From Polaromonas vacuolata (lineage in GTDB: Bacteria; Pseudomonadota; Gammaproteobacteria; Burkholderiales; Burkholderiaceae_C): a DNA stretch of 64,000 bases. The translations under genes and the position numbers were made by a program. The stretch spans positions 1,224,001 to 1,288,000 of the forward strand of contig NZ_CP051461.1 in NCBI RefSeq assembly GCF_012584515.1. Direction: 5' to 3'. Below, piece after piece: positions 63,332 through 64,000 of this stretch (position 1 is its first letter; each line of letters begins with the position of its first letter). The notes under the pieces are model-generated. The model ran no database searches and was not told where the DNA came from. It worked only from the letters and a program-made list of their open reading frames with translations.

Positions 63332-64000
63332 GTGAATGTGATCAGTGCGACGGTGTTTGCGGACGCTGTGGTTTCAGTTAAAGCAAAGGGGCAGCGGTTT
63401 CGCCATTGGCGCGCCGTGTTGATACTGCTGCCATTTGTTTTACTGCTCACTGTGTTTTCTCTGGCGCCTAGCGCATGGCTAATTGTTAACAGTTTGAAAG
63501 TCGACGGCGACTGGTCGCTGGCAAACTTTTCTGATATTTTGGGTTCCGTTTTTTACCGCCAAGCCTTTGGCAATAGTTTGTGGATTTCAGTTTGTTCCAG
63601 CCTTGCTGGTTTGGCTTTGGCGCTGGTGACAGCTGCTAGCTTGCGCCGCGTTGACTGCACGCTGCGCGACATCACGGTTGCCTTTACCAATATGACGGCC
63701 AACTTAAGCGGCGTGCCGCTGGCTTTTGCTTTCATCATTGTTATGGGTACCAACGGCGCGGTGACACTGCTGCTGCGAAAAGCTGGATGGCTGGGTGGGT
63801 TTGATCTTTACTCGCAAACTGGCTTGATTCTTATCTACACGTATTTTCAAATTCCTTTGGCGTTGCTACTGCTTTATCCGGCGTTTGACGCACTAGAAGA
63901 CGACTGGCAAGACTCTGCAGCCCTGTTGGGCGCGAGTCGAATGACTTACTGGCGCTGTGTTGGTCTGCCCGTATTAATGCCGGCTTTGTTAGGCACTTTT
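63332..64000 (+). CDS. ABC transporter permease, truncated by window end
   Basis: First 223 residues of an inner-membrane permease. A cytoplasmic N-terminus is followed by helices such as VLILLPFVLLLTVFSLAP, NSLWISVCSSLAGLALALV and LILIYTYFQIPLALLLLYP. The EAA loop (about residues 190-215) reads DSAALLGASRMTYWRCVGLP. It begins with GTG 63332, 7 bp after the binding-protein gene. The C-terminal part, and probably a second permease and an ATPase, lie beyond the window. Confidence 0.88.
   Translation, partial: MNVISATVFADAVVSVKAKGQRFRHWRAVLILLPFVLLLTVFSLAPSAWLIVNSLKVDGDWSLANFSDILGSVFYRQAFGNSLWISVCSSLAGLALALVTAASLRRVDCTLRDITVAFTNMTANLSGVPLAFAFIIVMGTNGAVTLLLRKAGWLGGFDLYSQTGLILIYTYFQIPLALLLLYPAFDALEDDWQDSAALLGASRMTYWRCVGLPVLMPALLGTF

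Overview
The window looks like the chromosome of a betaproteobacterium of the order Burkholderiales (Comamonadaceae or a near relative). This is inferred from protein styles: proteobacterial class I GshA, DusC, GlnS, an Anbu-type protease, a complete pqqABCDE set and a PQQ alcohol dehydrogenase. Base composition is moderate in the core and clearly AT-rich in the accessory parts. No rRNA or intact tRNA gene is seen.

Region by region. 1-2480 is accessory DNA: the end of an IS30-type element and a lone AT-rich gene whose protein ends in a CAAX-like box. 2483-16800 is mostly housekeeping: two alpha/beta hydrolases, two M14 carboxypeptidases, a 2Fe-2S ferredoxin, GNAT, methyltransferase, DusC, DUF1993, TspO, GshA and the YlqF GTPase. 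17033-34233 is one functional block for periplasmic alcohol oxidation. It holds a sigma-54 activator, pqqABCDE, a PedABC-like ABC system with a beta-propeller protein, a TonB receptor, an RcnB-like protein, a diheme cytochrome c and a PQQ dehydrogenase carrying the extra Asp of lanthanide enzymes. An ankyrin-repeat protein is divergent from the dehydrogenase. 34487-42228 returns to core genes: glnS, uppP, Anbu and mutS. A 7-bp tandem repeat lies upstream of mutS.

42703-54221 is an accessory island. It contains cupin and GST genes, a cobalt-type nitrile hydratase operon, a GST-SDR-YghU operon, a universal stress protein, and IS30 elements, one of them nested inside an older decayed copy. The nitrile hydratase beta gene is split by a GGGCA pentanucleotide repeat. 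Loss of one unit would restore it, so the enzyme looks phase-variable.

54284-57749 (minus strand) is a likely osmolyte module: MscS channel, HAD phosphatase and a GT20 synthase of the glucosylglycerol-phosphate type. Divergent from it, 58016 to the window end is a sugar-catabolic operon: PfkB kinase, GH4 glycosidase, PIG-L deacetylase, SIS isomerase/deaminase and an ABC importer that runs off the window. The enzyme set parallels the chitobiose (chb) pathway, but with ABC uptake plus a kinase instead of a PTS. It is the best candidate here for an undescribed pathway.

All functional calls are from reading sequences and motifs by eye; no database search was run.
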